64,000 nucleotides of DNA from the NCBI GenBank assembly GCA_020072645.1, contig JAIQGK010000020.1, positions 29,690-93,689 of the forward strand, written 5' to 3'. Shown here piece by piece: positions 42,145 to 51,067 of this stretch. The stretch comes from Terriglobia bacterium. GTDB taxonomy: Bacteria; Acidobacteriota; Terriglobia; Terriglobales; Acidobacteriaceae. Every line of letters begins with the position of its first letter. Within the stretch, counting starts at the first letter, position 1. Under the pieces are notes generated by a model. The model saw only the letters and a program-made list of their open reading frames with translations, was not told the DNA's origin and ran no database searches. A program made the position numbers and the translations under genes.

Positions 42145-42951
42145 ATGAGCCTGAGGTCGCTGGTCTGCATAGGACTGATCGGCGTTGTGTTGTCTTCCGC
42201 CGGCCATTCTCAGCCGATGCCCAAACTGGGCCAGATTCTGCCACGCGTCCAGGACCATGTAAAGGAATTCGAGAGCTCTCTTCCGGATTTTATCTGCGAC
42301 GAGAAAATTACCTCCAAAGAGCTGATGGGCGGAACGACCATTCATGAGACTGACATCGACTCGACCTTCAGGGGCACGCAGAACAGAGATAAAAATCCAG
42401 ACGGCAAATACGAGCCCTTTACCGAATGGCGCGATATCCAGACGATTGACGGACGGCCCGCGCCCAAAGGCCAGCAGCTTACCGGGCCGTTTCTCTTTGG
42501 CGGCGGCTTCAGCTCCATTCTGGTTGAAATCTTCTCTCCTGAAAATTCTCGGTATTTCAATTACAAGGTCATCGGGACTGACAAGGTTGATAAGAAAACT
42601 GCGGTGCTTATCAAGTTTGAGACCAAGAAAGACCAGCAGGCGCTGCTGCATCGTGAATTGTTTGGCAGCCAGTACGTCATGAAAGGCAGCGGCAAGGCGT
42701 GGATCGATCCCTCATCCATGAACGTGCTGCGGCTGGAAATCCAATATCTGGACCCGCCCATGCCGGAAGGCGTGCTGTCGCTGGCCGTCGATTACGCTCC
42801 GGTGGTGATCCAGAAAAAAACTTTCTGGATGCCCAGGACAGTCACTGCTGAACAAACCATCCCTAATCCCAGGGTGCCGGTGGGCGGTCAGTACGTTGCA
42901 GAGTACTCGAATTATCAGGAGTTTAAGGTGTCGGTAAAGATCAAGTATTAG
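42145..42951 (+). CDS. Exported protein of unknown function
   Basis: 268 aa with a signal peptide (SLRSLVCIGLIGVVLSSAGH). The mature part has SLPDFICDEKITSKE near the start (one Cys), GPFLFGGGFSSILVEIF, RYFNYKVIGTDKVDKKTAVL and a strand-rich ending. The layout resembles acidobacterial secreted proteins with an outer-membrane lipoprotein sorting (LolA)-like fold, but I do not assign one. AGGAGG is upstream of the ATG. Confidence 0.6.
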   Translation: MSLRSLVCIGLIGVVLSSAGHSQPMPKLGQILPRVQDHVKEFESSLPDFICDEKITSKELMGGTTIHETDIDSTFRGTQNRDKNPDGKYEPFTEWRDIQTIDGRPAPKGQQLTGPFLFGGGFSSILVEIFSPENSRYFNYKVIGTDKVDKKTAVLIKFETKKDQQALLHRELFGSQYVMKGSGKAWIDPSSMNVLRLEIQYLDPPMPEGVLSLAVDYAPVVIQKKTFWMPRTVTAEQTIPNPRVPVGGQYVAEYSNYQEFKVSVKIKY

Positions 42952-43143
42952 AGGTGAGCTGCGCCAGTCGGTCATTCGGCTCTGTTGTGAGCTTTTGATT
43001 AAACTTCATCTCGAAGGGCATGAGCGGGTCCGTGTTGTCATCAGCGGGCGGGCAGCTTTGAGGGACTTTTGTTTGACATGTCCTCTTCGAGTTGACGGGA
43101 GCGGAAGATGCTGAGTTTGCCTAAAGAGTTTATTTTTGTTTAG

Positions 43144-44349
43144 GTGGGGGACACCGTGGCCGAAAGTCCAATCAATTCTGCTCTGCGCCAATTTGAGGCA
43201 GCGGAAGCAAATCTGACCAAACTGGAACGCCTATGGGCCGAAATTGAGAAGCTCATCCCTGAGGGTCTCCAATTTGGCAGCGATCCTGTGTATGAGGAAC
43301 GGGTCCGATCATACCGCGACGTGCTTGTAGGTTTGCCCAAAATCGATGGATGGAAGCCCGAAGGTATTCCAATGGATTTAAATGCAATCTGTCAGAATCG
43401 CTTAGATGCAAAGGAACTTGGAGAAATAAGCGTAGAAATTGCTGTTGAGGAAGGCATCAATGCCCCTGGGCGTGAGCTTGCGGAATACCGCCACCGCCTC
43501 AATAAAAAACGTCGTCAGCTCATTCGAAATGCAATGAATGATCTTATCGCACGCATTGACCACACGGTCGGATTACTTGAGGAACTTGAACTTGTCGGCG
43601 AGCGGGAGGTAAATGAGGATATCGAAGGAGAAAATTGGGAAAAATTGAAGAGTCAGGTGCAAGAAATTGAAATGCTTTTAGGGAGTGCTCTTCCGCGCCC
43701 TCCGCGCTGGGGCGACCTTCAACGACACCTGGGATTCGGCATGGTACTAGATTTACGTGACATCATTCGTATGGACTGGCCTTCTGTAAAGAGCGGCCTT
43801 ACCAAAGGTCTCTATGACCAAGACGAGCCGGTCCCGGTTGAAGTAGAAGACATCGGAACACTTGCTGCAACTCAGCCAACGGGAACGGTCTCAACAAAAT
43901 TAAAATGGGAATCTTTGGATGACGAAGGATTTGAGCGATTGATCTTTGCTCTTATAAGTTCGACTCCTGGTTACGAAAATCCTGCGTGGCTTACGAAAAC
44001 GAAGGCACCCGACAAAGGCCGGGACCTTTCAGTGATGCGTGTGCTTAATGACCCTTTAGCGGGCGCGCTTCGTAGCCGCGTAATTATTCAATGTAAACAT
44101 TGGTTGACTACGAGTGTGTCTCCGGGGGACGTAGCAACTGTTAAGGAACAAATGGCCCTCTGGGATTCACCAAAAGTGGATGTACTCATATTCGCAACAA
44201 GCGGGCGATTTAGCGTGGATGCAGTTAGTCTCATCGAAAGGCACAACCAAAGCGACCGTGCCTTAAAAATCGAGATGTGGCCAGAAAGCCATTTGGAAAG
44301 CCTGCTCGCTGCACGCCCTGCGCTTATCGCAGAGTTTGGATTGAGATAG
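43144..44349 (+). CDS. Mrr-like restriction endonuclease protein
   Basis: 401 aa from GTG (a GTG five codons downstream is also possible). The first about 250 residues are helical with coiled-coil character (RQFEAAEANLTKLERLWAEI; ELAEYRHRLNKKRRQLIRNA). The C-terminal 150 residues are an Mrr-type PD-(D/E)xK domain: ESLDDEGFERLIFALI, then D294 in DKGRDLSVMR and QCKHW (Q316-x-K318), then VDVLIFATSGRFS. Mrr family enzymes cut modified or foreign DNA. The gene uses more A/T at third positions than its neighbours, suggesting transfer. No methylase or specificity gene is next to it, so it would act as a type IV-like or stand-alone nuclease. Confidence 0.8.
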   Translation: MGDTVAESPINSALRQFEAAEANLTKLERLWAEIEKLIPEGLQFGSDPVYEERVRSYRDVLVGLPKIDGWKPEGIPMDLNAICQNRLDAKELGEISVEIAVEEGINAPGRELAEYRHRLNKKRRQLIRNAMNDLIARIDHTVGLLEELELVGEREVNEDIEGENWEKLKSQVQEIEMLLGSALPRPPRWGDLQRHLGFGMVLDLRDIIRMDWPSVKSGLTKGLYDQDEPVPVEVEDIGTLAATQPTGTVSTKLKWESLDDEGFERLIFALISSTPGYENPAWLTKTKAPDKGRDLSVMRVLNDPLAGALRSRVIIQCKHWLTTSVSPGDVATVKEQMALWDSPKVDVLIFATSGRFSVDAVSLIERHNQSDRALKIEMWPESHLESLLAARPALIAEFGLR

Positions 44350-44440
44350 TGCTGCGGCGAAGTGTGTTGACTCTTCACCCAAAGGATCCCGCGGTCCTAA
44401 TGCGCCCGGGACCCGGCCAAAAGCACAAGGTTTCAGCCAG

Positions 44441-44466
44441 TGTGATCTGGCTCACTGTTTTATAAT
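44441..44466 (+). promoter_or_regulatory. CRP-like palindrome overlapping the korAB promoter
   Basis: TGTGATCTGGCTCACT (44441-44456) differs from the palindrome consensus only in the last base, and a perfect TATAAT lies at 44461-44466. The box would overlap the -35 position, which suggests repression or an alternative activator contact. A TCACACTAG stretch at 44478 also occurs beside the site upstream of acs. Confidence 0.5.
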
Positions 44467-44537
44467 AAGGAGTTACCTCACACTAGCAAGGCCCAACATT
44501 CAGGTAATTGTGGCCGCACGGCCGCACAGGATACTTC

Positions 44538-46397
44538 ATGGCTACGACAATTGAACTTGGAGTTCAGGAAAAAGCCGAGCGCACCCCTCCGCCGGGGCGC
44601 AAGGTCAATGATTTCAGCATTCAGGTGGCCACGGTAAACGGCTCAGGCTCGCAGTCTGCCAATACCGTGCTCTTGCGCAGCATTTTTCAGATGGGCGTGC
44701 CGGTCTCCGGCAAGAACCTGTTCCCGTCGAACATCGCCGGCCTGCCCACGTGGTACACCATCCGCGCCAGCAAGCATGGCTACATCGCGCGCAAGAAGGA
44801 AATTGATTTTCTGGTGGCGATGAACGCCGAGACCGCGCAGGAAGACGTGATGTCCCTGATGCCCGGCTCCGCCTGCGTGTATGACGAGCCGCTCAAGCTC
44901 TCCGGCCTGCGCCAGGACATTACTTTTTACCCGGTGCCGTTTGACAAGCTGGTGGCGCCTGTATGCCCTGAAGCCAAGCTGCGCCGGCTGGTCAAGAATA
45001 TGCTCTATGTGGGCGTGGTGGATGCGCTGCTGGGCATTGACGTTGCCGAATCTGAAAAAGCGCTGGTCAAGCAGTTTGGCAAAAAGAAGAAAGCCGCTGA
45101 GCTGAATACAGCTGCTGTCCGCGCGGGATATGACTACGCGATTGCCACCTTCACCAAGCAGGACCCGTTCTGGGTGGAGCGCATGAATGAGAACCAGGGC
45201 AAAATCATTGTGGACGGCAACGCTGCCGCCGCCCTGGGTTGCATGTTTGCCGGCGTCACGGTGGTCACGTGGTATCCAATCACGCCTTCAAGTTCGCTGG
45301 TGGAAACGCTGATCGACTATCTAAAAGAATACCGCATTGGCCCGGACGGCAAAGCGACATTCGCTGTTGTCCAGGCGGAAGACGAACTGGCCGCCGCCGG
45401 AATGGTCCTGGGCGCAGGCTGGGCAGGCGCCCGATCCATGACCTCAACTTCCGGTCCCGGCATTTCACTCATGGCGGAATTCATTGGCCTGGGTTATTAC
45501 ACTGAGCTGCCCGGAGTGTTCTTTGATATTCAGCGCGTAGGCCCCTCAACCGGTTTGCCCACGCGCACCATGCAGGGCGACGTGATGTTCTGCGCGTTCC
45601 TCTCCCATGGTGACACGAAACATATTCTGCTGTTTCCGTCATCGGTGGAAGAGTGCTTCAGCATGGCCGTTGATGCGTTTGATCTGGCGGAGCAATTCCA
45701 GACTCCGGTCTTCGTTCTCTCTGATCTTGATCTGGGGATGAATAACTGGATGGCGCATCCTTTTACTTATCCTGAAAAGCCGATTGCGCGCGGCAAAGTG
45801 CTGAATGAAGAAGACCTCAAGCGCCTGGGCAGTTTTGCCCGCTATAAAGATGTTGATGGCGATGGCATTCCGTACCGCACGCTGCCGGGCACGGCGCATC
45901 CGAATGCGGCGTATTTTACGCGCGGCAGCGGACACAATGAAAAAGCGCAGTACAGCGAGCGTCCAGACGATTATGTGAACAATATGGACCGGCTGGCGCG
46001 CAAGTTTGAAACAGCACGCAAGTTTGTGCCGGCGCCTGTGAAGGAAGTTAGCGGCACGTCGAAGATCGGCATCATCGCCTACGGCACCACGCACTGGGCG
46101 CTGACTGAATCGTGCGACCAACTGCTCAAGGAGCACGGAATCGCCACGGATTATTTGCGCGTGCGCGCTTATCCCTTTACGCAGGAAGTGCATGACTTCA
46201 TCAAAAATCATGACCGCGTTTACGTGGTGGAACAAAACCGTGACGCGCAAATGTTCCAGCTCATCAAGCTTGATATAGCGGCTGACCAGGTGACGAAGCT
46301 GCGCAGCGTGGTCCATTACAACGGGCTGCCGATTGATGCGCGCTCCGTCACTGACGCTATAGTTTCCCAGGAGAACGTTTCTCAGGAGGCCCAGTAA
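44538..46397 (+). CDS. korA: 2-oxoacid:ferredoxin oxidoreductase, fused gamma-alpha subunit
   Basis: 619 aa. The N-terminal 190 residues are the gamma (POR-type) domain (VNGSGSQSANTVLLRSIFQM, GKNLFPSNIAGLPTWYTIRA); the rest is the alpha domain with GNAAAALGCMFAGVTVVTWY, SMTSTSGPGISLMAEF and a C-terminal transketolase-like part (IAYGTTHWALTE). The fusion and the pairing with korB indicate a two-subunit 2-oxoglutarate:ferredoxin oxidoreductase (KGOR/KOR) rather than pyruvate, although substrate choice is not certain from sequence. The ATG 30 bases past the longest start was chosen because that start lies in a GTG-rich, poorly coding stretch. TAATG joins it to korB. Confidence 0.93.
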   Translation: MATTIELGVQEKAERTPPPGRKVNDFSIQVATVNGSGSQSANTVLLRSIFQMGVPVSGKNLFPSNIAGLPTWYTIRASKHGYIARKKEIDFLVAMNAETAQEDVMSLMPGSACVYDEPLKLSGLRQDITFYPVPFDKLVAPVCPEAKLRRLVKNMLYVGVVDALLGIDVAESEKALVKQFGKKKKAAELNTAAVRAGYDYAIATFTKQDPFWVERMNENQGKIIVDGNAAAALGCMFAGVTVVTWYPITPSSSLVETLIDYLKEYRIGPDGKATFAVVQAEDELAAAGMVLGAGWAGARSMTSTSGPGISLMAEFIGLGYYTELPGVFFDIQRVGPSTGLPTRTMQGDVMFCAFLSHGDTKHILLFPSSVEECFSMAVDAFDLAEQFQTPVFVLSDLDLGMNNWMAHPFTYPEKPIARGKVLNEEDLKRLGSFARYKDVDGDGIPYRTLPGTAHPNAAYFTRGSGHNEKAQYSERPDDYVNNMDRLARKFETARKFVPAPVKEVSGTSKIGIIAYGTTHWALTESCDQLLKEHGIATDYLRVRAYPFTQEVHDFIKNHDRVYVVEQNRDAQMFQLIKLDIAADQVTKLRSVVHYNGLPIDARSVTDAIVSQENVSQEAQ

Positions 46398-47443
46398 TGT
46401 CCGCCACTTCCACGCCCACACCGGCCCCAAAAACAAATCATGTTGGGCTTACCGTGCTCGACTATCGCGGCAGCAAGACCACGCTGTGCGCGGGCTGCGG
46501 CCATAACGCCATCACGGAGCGCATCATTGACGCGATGTATGAGATGGGTGTCCAGCCGGAAAATATCGCGAAGCTCAGCGGCATCGGTTGCTCATCCAAG
46601 ACGCCGGCGTACTTTGTGAGCCGCGCTCACGGCTTCAACTCCGTGCATGGACGCATGCCTTCCGTCGCGACTGGCGTTGCTCTGGCCAACCAGAAGCTGA
46701 TGCTGATTGGCGTTTCCGGTGACGGCGACACGGCTTCCATCGGCATTGGGCAGTTCATTCACCTGATGCGGCGCAATCTGCCGATCATTTACATCATTGA
46801 AGACAACGGCGTGTATGGGCTCACCAAAGGGCAGTTTTCCGCCACGGCTGATCTGGGATCGAAGCTCAAGACCGGCGTGATCAATGATCTGCCGCCCATC
46901 GATACCTGCGCGCTGGCGATCCAGCTGGGCGCGACGTTTGTGGCGCGGTCATTTTCCGGCGACAAGAAACAGTTGCTGAACCTGCTGAAAGCCGCCATCG
47001 CGCACCGCGGCACCGTGATGATTGACGTGATTTCGCCTTGCGTGACTTTCAACGATCATGATGGATCCACCAAGTCCTACAAGTATTCCAAGGACCATGA
47101 TGAGCCAGTGCAGGAAGTCGGCTTTGTGCCAAGTTTTGAAAGCATTGATGTGGATTACGATCCCGGCACCACGGCAAGCGTGCGCATGCATGACGGTTCA
47201 CACATGCGCCTGCGCAAGCTGGACCGCGACTATGACGCCACGGACAAAGTGGGCGCGCTGCGGCTGCTGGCGGAGGCGCACGAAAAAGGCGAGATGCTGA
47301 CCGGCGTGTTTTACGTGAACACAACCGCTCCCAGCTTCATTGAACAGCTCAACCTGACAGAAACTTCACTGGCCAGAATGCCGCAAGAGTTGACGCGTCC
47401 TCCACGTCAGGCGCTGGACGAAATCATGGAAGAGCTGCGGTAG
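46397..47443 (+). CDS. korB: 2-oxoacid:ferredoxin oxidoreductase, beta subunit
   Basis: 348 aa. TPP-binding segments: LCAGCGHNAITERIID (with the conserved CxxC), SGIGCSSKTPAYFVS, HGRMPSVATG, and GVSGDGDTASIGIGQ followed by IEDNGVYGLTKGQ. Together with KorA it oxidises a 2-oxoacid with CoA, passing electrons to ferredoxin. One base of overlap with korA implies coupled translation. Confidence 0.95.
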   Translation: MSATSTPTPAPKTNHVGLTVLDYRGSKTTLCAGCGHNAITERIIDAMYEMGVQPENIAKLSGIGCSSKTPAYFVSRAHGFNSVHGRMPSVATGVALANQKLMLIGVSGDGDTASIGIGQFIHLMRRNLPIIYIIEDNGVYGLTKGQFSATADLGSKLKTGVINDLPPIDTCALAIQLGATFVARSFSGDKKQLLNLLKAAIAHRGTVMIDVISPCVTFNDHDGSTKSYKYSKDHDEPVQEVGFVPSFESIDVDYDPGTTASVRMHDGSHMRLRKLDRDYDATDKVGALRLLAEAHEKGEMLTGVFYVNTTAPSFIEQLNLTETSLARMPQELTRPPRQALDEIMEELR

Positions 47444-47631
47444 GCTTTTCTAAAGTCCCGAGCGGAAACATCAGCCAAGAAACCTCAGAGGGTCTGTGAG
47501 GAGCGGGCGCGCTTTATCGCTGAGGAAAAAAAGAAAAAGCGACAAAAAACCCTAGGAAAAAATTGACTTTTTCCACCTGTGAAATGCTTCTGAAAAAGAG
47601 CTGAGACATTCTTCAAAGCATCCCATTATGG

Positions 47632-47988
47632 GTGACTGAAAAGGACAAAATTCTGGTGGTATCGCACGATCCGGGCCTGGCAGACGTGCGCAGAAAAGTG
47701 CTTGAAAAGGCAGGATTTGAGGTGCTGGCGGCCAGTGATTCAACGGCCATTCAGGCCGCATGCGCGGTGCACAAGCCGCGGCTGGTGATGCTGGGATATT
47801 CTCTTATGCCTTCAGAGAAGCGGCGGGTATGGGCGGCGGTGAAGGAACATTGCGAGGTGCCGGTGCTGGAGTTGCACAGGGAGAGTGGGCCAGAGCTGAT
47901 GTCGCCGGATTTTTCGCACGAGTCGCTGGCGCCTGACGACTTTCTGGCAATGGTGATAAAGATCCTGCGCGGCGGAAGGGGCAATTAA
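47632..47988 (+). CDS. Degenerate receiver-like protein
   Basis: 118 aa from GTG. The sequence follows a CheY-like receiver (DKILVVSHDPGLADVRRKVL; FEVLAASDSTAIQAA), but the acceptor position in RLVMLGYSLMPSEKR has Gly where LVMLD is expected, so it cannot be phosphorylated in the usual way. The C-terminal DDFLAMVIKILRGG fits the last helix. Probably a protein-interaction receiver or an unphosphorylated decoy. A bidirectional terminator follows. Confidence 0.6.
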   Translation: MTEKDKILVVSHDPGLADVRRKVLEKAGFEVLAASDSTAIQAACAVHKPRLVMLGYSLMPSEKRRVWAAVKEHCEVPVLELHRESGPELMSPDFSHESLAPDDFLAMVIKILRGGRGN

Positions 47989-48000
47989 GAGTTGTTGAAA

Positions 48001-48040
48001 ATTAAAAAGGACACGGCTTCCGGTCCGTGTCCTTTTAATT
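48001..48040. terminator. Bidirectional intrinsic terminator
   Basis: A long stem (ATTAAAAAGGACACGG/CCGTGTCCTTTTAATT) around a short loop lies between convergent genes, with A- and T-runs on both flanks. Confidence 0.85.
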
Positions 48041-48127
48041 TTTCATCGACGGATGAACCTGCTTCTATAGCAGTAGAGTCAGAAGGCTTTCCGGAAATAT
48101 AGGGGCGGGCAAAATTTTTCCGCGGAA

Positions 48128-48451
48128 TCAGCGGGAACCGCGAAAAGCGCCGAACCCCTGTTGTGAAGTCCTGTGTTTCAGGGCTTTGGCGCTATTAATG
48201 GATGTGACTTTACCGTCAGGATGTTGATCATGCTGCGCGAGGGCCACTGAATTGGAGGCCTTCTTCTTCTTACTACTAAAAGATGTCTTCTTCACGCCCA
48301 AGGCGATGTCGGCAAACTCAAGGTAGCGGTTGGAACGGGCAATGCCGGCAGGCTCATATGTCCTGGGCTCTGATTGGTTAACGGTGCGCGGAGCTATCCA
48401 AACTCCATCTGGAGGCGCAACGGGCTTGCGAGGCTTGGTTTTCCTGGGCAT
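48128..48451 (-). CDS. Small basic protein, WIAP...ADIALG family (copy 1)
   Basis: 107 aa from ATG (GTG three codons earlier is possible). Basic N-terminus MPRKTKPRKPVAPPDG, then GVWIAPRTVNQ, SNRYLEFADIALGVKK, a Lys/Ser-rich middle (SFSSKKKKASNS), and a tail without obvious domains. The WIAP and N-(R/K)-(Y/F)-L-x-x-ADIALG blocks recur in the gene at 48831-49028, transcribed in the opposite direction, so the two are divergent paralogues. No known domain recognised; the basic composition suggests nucleic-acid or membrane contact (inference). Confidence 0.55.
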   Translation of the reverse strand: MPRKTKPRKPVAPPDGVWIAPRTVNQSEPRTYEPAGIARSNRYLEFADIALGVKKTSFSSKKKKASNSVALAQHDQHPDGKVTSINSAKALKHRTSQQGFGAFRGSR

Positions 48452-48830
48452 GTTGATCACCGCTGACTAATATCAACCACCCGCATGCATGCGCGTTTCA
48501 ATTTGTAGGATGCGTCAGCTGCTATGGAAGATTGCCAAAAATTTTTCCCAATCCTTGAAAATCCAAAAGCCCTTTGCCGCAGATTTTACGCCAGATAACC
48601 CCGGATCGGCGTGTCGCCCATTCGCTGCGTAAGCGAATCGGATGATCATCTTGATTCAGTTCTTACAATCCGTTCTTACAACCCAAGGCAATCCGGCATA
48701 ATCTAAATTGAGCCGTAAGGTGTTTTAAAGGATTAAAACCTCCGCCCGATTCCCACCCCCTTACCGGGCAGGTATTTCTCTCCTAAAGCGCCTGCTTGCA
48801 GCGGCAAGTACCTTAATAACGGCAGTTTGA
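48452..48830. other. Divergent intergenic region between the two WIAP genes
   Basis: About 379 bases with a repeated TTCTTACAA-type motif near 48660-48680 (TTCTTACAATCCGTTCTTACAA) and a CGCCTGCTTGCAGCGGCAAG inverted-repeat-like stretch near 48790. No gene is supported. It must hold two promoters. Confidence 0.5.
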
Positions 48831-49028
48831 ATGGCGAAGAAGGGCAAGAACAACTATCGCAAAAGCGACCTGTGGATTGCTCCGTCTTCACGCCTCAAGC
48901 AGCCCGTACAGCAAAGGGATTGGAAGCTTCACAGGGTTGAGCCATCAGAATGCAACAAGTTTCTGGCGCTGGCGGATATAGCCCTGGGACTGGCGCCCGC
49001 GAAGCCGAAGATGAAACGCGGCGCATAA
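48831..49028 (+). CDS. Small basic protein, WIAP...ADIALG family (copy 2)
   Basis: 65 aa: basic start MAKKGKNNYRKSD, then LWIAPSSRLKQP, ECNKFLALADIALGL and a Lys-rich end (AKPKMKRGA). It is a shorter version of the protein at 48128-48451, without its C-terminal extension. The next gene (zinc-ribbon) begins 23 bases downstream and may be co-transcribed. Confidence 0.55.
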   Translation: MAKKGKNNYRKSDLWIAPSSRLKQPVQQRDWKLHRVEPSECNKFLALADIALGLAPAKPKMKRGA

Positions 49029-49051
49029 CAGCAGAACGAGCGAGGGGGGAA

Positions 49052-49330
49052 ATGCAGATTTCAAGAGATGCAGATGGACTGCGGTTCGTGGGGGAGTGCG
49101 CCCCGGAAAAGGGTTTTGTGTCCGGGGACATTCAATGCGCCGGCTGCGGCCGCCGTATTGATCCACACGTAAATTCCAATGACATTTCACTGGTCTGCAA
49201 GGGGTGCGGCTTCAAAAAAACTTTCTGGGCAGAGGCCGACATGCAGGTTTATCTGGCTGAAAACTGGAACCGGTTAAGACAGGCGTGCACTCATCCCTCG
49301 GTAAGCATGAACCAACCTTCCCCAAGTTAG
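49052..49330 (+). CDS. Small zinc-ribbon protein
   Basis: About 92 aa from ATG 49052 (GAGGGGGG upstream). The core CAGCGRRIDPHVNSNDISLV is followed by CKGCGF, two CxxC pairs fitting a zinc ribbon, then an FWAEADMQVYLAENWNRL helix. Likely a DNA- or protein-binding accessory. The stop overlaps the convergent gene at 49327 by four bases. Confidence 0.55.
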   Translation: MQISRDADGLRFVGECAPEKGFVSGDIQCAGCGRRIDPHVNSNDISLVCKGCGFKKTFWAEADMQVYLAENWNRLRQACTHPSVSMNQPSPS

Positions 49331-49737
49331 TTCGTCCGGCTGGGTCCGGGACCTTGTGTCCTGCGATTGATGGCGGAGACCAACCGCTGCTGGAGATCGT
49401 TGACGGATTCGAACAAGACCTGAATTCCTTCTGTCCGCACGGTGATCAGCCCGCGTTCCATATCGCCGCACAGGCTTTTCACCAACTGCTCAAACCTTCT
49501 GAGCCGCTCGGCCGTGAGGAAAGCCAGCACAGAATCAGGACCTTTTTTAGCGCCTTCCGCATGGATGAGTTCGCTTGCGCTCCAGGCCGTCAAGCGCACA
49601 TTGTCCACGCGATGACGAAATTCGCTCAGAGCCGCGGGGGCGGGCGGCGGCTCTGACTTAAGCCGTTCTTCCAGTCGCTTCAACTCAGCGGAGAAATGCC
49701 TGATTTCAGAAGACAGGTCTTTCGGGGTCGTGTTCAT
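49327..49737 (-). CDS. Unknown helical protein
   Basis: 136 aa, strongly helical with coiled-coil heptads at the start (EIRHFSAELKRLEERLKSE) and a longer helix (AERLRRFEQLVKSLCGD). One Cys. No family recognised. Convergent with the zinc-ribbon gene. Confidence 0.5.
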   Translation of the reverse strand: MNTTPKDLSSEIRHFSAELKRLEERLKSEPPPAPAALSEFRHRVDNVRLTAWSASELIHAEGAKKGPDSVLAFLTAERLRRFEQLVKSLCGDMERGLITVRTEGIQVLFESVNDLQQRLVSAINRRTQGPGPSRTN

Positions 49738-49825
49738 GGGGCCTCATTCTACCTCGTTAGCCGTCACTCTAACGTGAGATGCGTCGAGGGGCGTGGCCCA
49801 CGCGCTGTGCATTTATATCCCAGTG

Positions 49826-49996
49826 TTACTGTTTTCGCTGAGGACAGAGGTGCGCCTTCTCCGCGATCCGCAGATTTTTGAGCTTGTCACTGGCAGCAAT
49901 GAATTCGCGACAGGCCATGCAATACGACTGCATTCGCGGGGGCATTCCGCCAACAGGACGGCGCTCAAAACGCGGCTTGGGCGTCTTCAGGGGCAT
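49826..49996 (-). CDS. Possible small CxxC protein
   Basis: About 56 codons from an internal ATG (MPLKTPKPRFERRPVGG). Has YCMACREF and a single Cys near the end (HLCPQRKQ), which together could bind a metal. There is no good ribosome site, so this is a weak call. Confidence 0.25.
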   Translation of the reverse strand: MPLKTPKPRFERRPVGGMPPRMQSYCMACREFIAASDKLKNLRIAEKAHLCPQRKQ

Positions 49997-50337
49997 GATC
50001 AGGGGGTGTGTTCGTGCGGATTGTACCGCAGGTTGGCTTAATCTGACCGGTTCGGGTATGAAGTTTTTGCAAGGGCAACACAAGCGAGCGGCCCTCACCT
50101 TTCGCAAAGGCGCGAAGGATGGGGCAAAAAGTTGTGACGATCTCCCCCTGGCTTTTTTCTAGCCCGCTGATTGTGTCTGGTGATTGGCGAATCTGCGTTC
50201 AGCGGTGAACCGGGCCACCCGGGCCAGGGGCCTGAAAGTAGAACGCAATCCGATGAGAAGTATTTCTATGTCTGGAAAAGCTAACGGCCCAATGCAACTG
50301 CTCTGGGCTCGGCGGAAACGCGTATAATCCTGGTGTT

Positions 50338-50985
50338 ATGCCAGGGTCATCTCCAAGAATGGTGTTTCAGCAAGGCGATCATGTTTGTGCTTTATACCTC
50401 ACTCCTGAAGAACAGCTCACAGCAGCAGTTGAATATATTCGCGGCGGCCTGGGCCGGGGCGAACGGTGCTTTTATGTTTGCTGCGAACATACGCTGGATG
50501 AGTTTAGATCCGCTTTAAAACAGGGTGGAATTGACGTTGAGTCAGAAGAAGCGCGCGGCGCCATCCTGCTGGCTACAAAGGACAGCGGTCACCTGGAAGG
50601 CGGCAAGTTTGATCCGGAAAAGATGATCGCATTGCTGGAGAGTGCTGTGAACGACGCGCTGAGCGCGGGATTTAAGGGCCTTTGTGCCGCCGGGGACATG
50701 AATTGGGTGCTGGACGGGGTTCCGGGCACGGAAAAGCTTGTGGAGTACGAGGCCCGGCTGAATCGCTTTTATGAATCGAGCCACGCGCTGGGGCTGTGCC
50801 TGTACAACCTGAGAACGATGCCGCCGGAATCAATCGATCATTGCCTGGCAACGCACAAATTCGTACGCATTGAAGGTCCGATACTGCTCTCAAATCCTTT
50901 CTACGAATTGCCGGAAGAGGCGTTTTCGCGAACTGCCCGTCCGGATGAAGTAGCGGGCAAGCTGCAGATAATCTACGCAGCCTGA
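50338..50985 (+). CDS. MEDS (MeDcmR-like sensory) domain protein
   Basis: 215 aa. FQQGDHVCALYLTPEEQLTA, GERCFYVCCEHTLDEFRSAL, AGFKGLCAAGDMNWVLDG and the NRFYESSHALGLCLYNLR segment match the MEDS sensor domain. It usually sits N-terminal to other domains; here nothing follows, so it is a stand-alone sensor. A perfect TATAAT ends ten bases before the ATG (50323-50328), so the message may be almost leaderless, or translation may start at the Met eight codons in. Confidence 0.8.
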   Translation: MPGSSPRMVFQQGDHVCALYLTPEEQLTAAVEYIRGGLGRGERCFYVCCEHTLDEFRSALKQGGIDVESEEARGAILLATKDSGHLEGGKFDPEKMIALLESAVNDALSAGFKGLCAAGDMNWVLDGVPGTEKLVEYEARLNRFYESSHALGLCLYNLRTMPPESIDHCLATHKFVRIEGPILLSNPFYELPEEAFSRTARPDEVAGKLQIIYAA

Positions 50986-51067
50986 AACCATCAAAAAATC
51001 CTGGGGCCGCGGCGCCGGTTCATTTTGGGTATTTGACTTTCGCTTTTTTATCGTCTATTGTGTCCCA

